A stretch of 8,668 nt of DNA from Gammaproteobacteria bacterium RBG_16_57_12 (lineage in GTDB: Bacteria > Pseudomonadota > Gammaproteobacteria > RBG-16-57-12), in the NCBI GenBank assembly GCA_001801365.1, contig MGXL01000144.1, forward strand, positions 2,733-11,400, in the 5' to 3' direction. The notes beneath the pieces are model-generated. The model was not told the DNA's origin and did no database searches. It saw only the letters and a program-made list of their open reading frames with translations. Positions 6,111-8,668 of the stretch are shown here, in pieces. How positions within the stretch are numbered: position 1 is the first letter of the stretch; each line of letters starts with the position of its first letter. The translations under genes were made by a program, and so were the position numbers.

Positions 6111-8012
6111 TTATCGGCTGGCTTCAAGCAGCAGCTTGTTGATACGCTGCACAAAGCCAGCGGGGTCGGAGAGCTGCCCTCCCTCGCTCAACAGGGCCTG
6201 ATCGAACAGGATCTCGCCCCATTCGGCAAAGCGGGCCTGGTCCTGCTCATGCCTGAGCCGCTGCACCAGGGGATGATCGGGATTCAGTTCCAGGATGGGT
6301 TTGCTGGCCGGGACCTCCTGCCCCACGGAACGTAGGATGCGTTCGAGGTTGGCGCTCATGGCCTGCTCATCCGCCACCAGGCAGGCCGGCGAGGTGGTCA
6401 GGCGATGGGTGGTGCGCACCGCGCTGACCTTGTCGTCCAGCACTTTGTGCAGCCGCTGTACCAGGTCCGCATATTCATCGGCCACCTGTTGCTGCTGTTG
6501 CTGCTCCTCCTGATCGGCAAGGGCGCCGAGATCCAGCGCCCCCCGGGTGACCGACTGAAGCGGCTTGCCCTGATACTCGCTGAGCGAGGCCGTCAGCCAT
6601 TCATCGACGCGGTCGGTCAGCAGCAACACCTCCACGCCTTTCTGGCGAAACACCTCGAGATGCGGGCTGTTCCGGGCGGCGGCGTAGCTGTCGGCGGTGA
6701 TGTAATAGATAGGCGTCTGCCCTTGCTTCATACGGGCAATATAATCGTCCAGCGCGACATTCTGGCTGTCGCTGTCGTTATGGGTGGAGGCAAACCGCAA
6801 CAGCCTGGCGATACGCTCGCGATTGGCAAAGTCCTCACCCGGGCCTTCCTTGAGCGCCTTGCCGAACTCCTTCCAGAATCCGGCATATTTCTCCGGTTCG
6901 TTTTTGGCCATATCCTCCAGCAGGCCCAGCGCCTTTTTCACCGAGCCGGCGCGGATGGTGTCGATGGTCTTGTTGTGTTGCAGGATTTCACGCGAGACGT
7001 TGAGCGGCAGATCGTTGGAGTCCACCACGCCGCGGATAAAGCGCAGATAATTGGGCATCAGCTGCTCGGCGCTTTCCATGATGAACACCCGGCGCACATA
7101 GAGTTTCAGGCCGTGGCGGCGCTCTCGGTCCCACAGATCGAACGGCGCATGGGCGGGAACATACAGCAGCGAGGTATACTCGGTCGTACCCTCGACGCGA
7201 CTATGCACATAGGCCAGCGGTTCGGCGAAATCATGCCCCACATGTTTGTAGAATTCGTGGTACTCGGCCGCGCTGATCTCGTTACGCGGGCGCGCCCATA
7301 AAGCCGAGGCGCTGTTGACGGTCTCCAGCTCACCTTCTGTTGCGGCGTCTTCCTCGCCCCTGGGCTCCTTGCGCATCTGGATTGGCACCGCGATATGGTC
7401 GGAATATTTGCGGATGATGCTGCGCAGGCGGAAATCATCGAGAAATTCATCCCCCCCCTCGCGCAGATACAACACCACCTCGGTGCCGCGGCCGGCCTTG
7501 CTGACGGTCTCGATGGTGTACTCGCCCTCGCCGGCGGATTCCCAGTACACGCCATGCTCGGGGCCGGTGCCGGCGCGACGGGTGGTCAGCGTCACCTTGT
7601 CGGCGACAATAAAGGCGGAATAAAAGCCGACGCCGAACTGCCCGATCAATTGCGCATCCCTGGCCTGATCGCCGGTGAGGGACTCGAAAAACTGCCGTGT
7701 GCCTGACTTGGCGATGGTGCCGATGTTATCCATCACCTCGGCGCGGTTCATACCGATGCCGTTATCGGCGATGGTGAGGGTGCGCGCGGCCTTGTCATAG
7801 GACACCCGGATCGTCAGCGCGCTGTCGCCTTCATAGAGCGCGTCATCGGACACCGCCTCGAAGCGCAGCTTGTCCAAGGCGTCCGAGGCATTGGAAATCA
7901 GCTCACGCAGGAAAATCTCCTTGTTGCTGTACAGGGAGTGAATCATCAGCTTGAGCAATTGTTTGACTTCAGTCTGAAATCCCAGGGTCTCTTTATGCGC
8001 CGCCACGGTCAT
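6111..8012 (-). CDS. htpG: Molecular chaperone HtpG (bacterial Hsp90)
   Basis: This 633-residue cytoplasmic ATP-dependent chaperone is close to the 624 residues of E. coli HtpG and is complete at both ends. The N-terminal GHKL ATPase domain shows [39 protein letters not shown] sequence with E37 (catalytic base) and N41, DNGIGM (83-88), the lid with GTIAKSG, and [11 protein letters not shown] (124-134). The middle domain carries [11 protein letters not shown], and the C-terminal dimerisation domain ends in [17 protein letters not shown] lies nine bases upstream of the ATG at 8012. The gene stands alone, between a sigma-32-type promoter and a strong terminator. One oddity is a run of six glutamines (504-509), preceded by QEE, near the middle/C-domain junction. 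Confidence 0.98.
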   Translation of the reverse strand: MTVAAHKETLGFQTEVKQLLKLMIHSLYSNKEIFLRELISNASDALDKLRFEAVSDDALYEGDSALTIRVSYDKAARTLTIADNGIGMNRAEVMDNIGTIAKSGTRQFFESLTGDQARDAQLIGQFGVGFYSAFIVADKVTLTTRRAGTGPEHGVYWESAGEGEYTIETVSKAGRGTEVVLYLREGGDEFLDDFRLRSIIRKYSDHIAVPIQMRKEPRGEEDAATEGELETVNSASALWARPRNEISAAEYHEFYKHVGHDFAEPLAYVHSRVEGTTEYTSLLYVPAHAPFDLWDRERRHGLKLYVRRVFIMESAEQLMPNYLRFIRGVVDSNDLPLNVSREILQHNKTIDTIRAGSVKKALGLLEDMAKNEPEKYAGFWKEFGKALKEGPGEDFANRERIARLLRFASTHNDSDSQNVALDDYIARMKQGQTPIYYITADSYAAARNSPHLEVFRQKGVEVLLLTDRVDEWLTASLSEYQGKPLQSVTRGALDLGALADQEEQQQQQQVADEYADLVQRLHKVLDDKVSAVRTTHRLTTSPACLVADEQAMSANLERILRSVGQEVPASKPILELNPDHPLVQRLRHEQDQARFAEWGEILFDQALLSEGGQLSDPAGFVQRINKLLLEASR

Positions 8013-8051
8013 GTCTTGATGCTCCTCAAGGTAAAATGCAAATCACGCCAG

Positions 8052-8080
8052 TAATGTGGGCGCCACATCCTGTTTTCAAG
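8052..8080 (-). promoter_or_regulatory. Sigma-32-type heat-shock promoter of htpG
   Basis: On the minus strand CTTGAAA (8074-8080) is separated by 13 bases from CCCACATTA (8052-8060). The sigma-32 consensus is CTTGAAA, 13-14 bases, CCCCATnTA, so the -35 matches fully and the -10 nearly fully. Transcription would start near 8043, giving a leader of about 30 bases that contains the AGGAG site (8022-8026). E. coli htpG is a known sigma-32 target, which supports the call. Confidence 0.8.
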
Positions 8081-8089
8081 TGCCTGGCT

Positions 8090-8668
<579 letters not shown>

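Noticed and set aside
5858..6154. Upstream extension of the deacylase-HDOD reading frame to an ATG at 6154
   Set aside because: It runs through the htpG terminator and the last codons of htpG, encodes no recognisable domain, and the GTG at 5857 has its own GAGGAG site and -10 box.
6405..7301. 298-codon plus-strand frame opposite htpG
   Set aside because: It is a shadow of htpG; its Leu-rich run is the reverse complement of the poly-Gln tract.

Overview
The window looks like chromosomal DNA of a free-living proteobacterium, most likely a gammaproteobacterium. The reasons are the moderately high GC with clear Shine-Dalgarno sites, a full-length HtpG behind a sigma-32-type promoter, a periplasmic di-haem cytochrome c peroxidase, and a YbaK-like/HDOD fusion protein of a kind I associate with gammaproteobacteria. 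Genus cannot be fixed from the sequence. No tRNA, rRNA, CRISPR array, transposase or integrase gene was seen.

Left part (1-1632, plus strand). The 3' end of a pentapeptide-repeat protein gene is followed by two tandem 150-residue paralogues of the T4 gp19 / contractile-injection-system tail-tube family. No sheath, baseplate, spike or ATPase gene accompanies them here. The second tube-like gene ends in a 372-base stretch that holds a REP-like stem-loop, a short GAAAT repeat and the terminator of the convergent gene cluster.

Middle part (1633-8012, minus strand, so it reads right to left): htpG (Hsp90 chaperone), a YbaK-type deacylase/HDOD fusion, a monofunctional haem catalase, and a di-haem cytochrome c peroxidase. 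htpG ends in a strong intrinsic terminator. The fusion gene has its own -10 box, and the catalase and peroxidase probably form a two-gene peroxide-detoxification unit, with the catalase cytoplasmic and the peroxidase periplasmic. An intrinsic terminator follows the peroxidase. Together this is a protein-damage and oxidative-stress block.

Right part (8013-8668). The gap between htpG and a divergent phosphoglucomutase gene (5' part only) carries a good sigma-32-type promoter for htpG. Ten bases upstream of its -35 box lies a ~162-bp near-complete palindrome with perfect 24-bp terminal inverted repeats. It has no coding capacity and is most simply a MITE-like or large REP-like element. The items most worth a second look are this palindrome, the orphan tail-tube pair and the deacylase-HDOD fusion.
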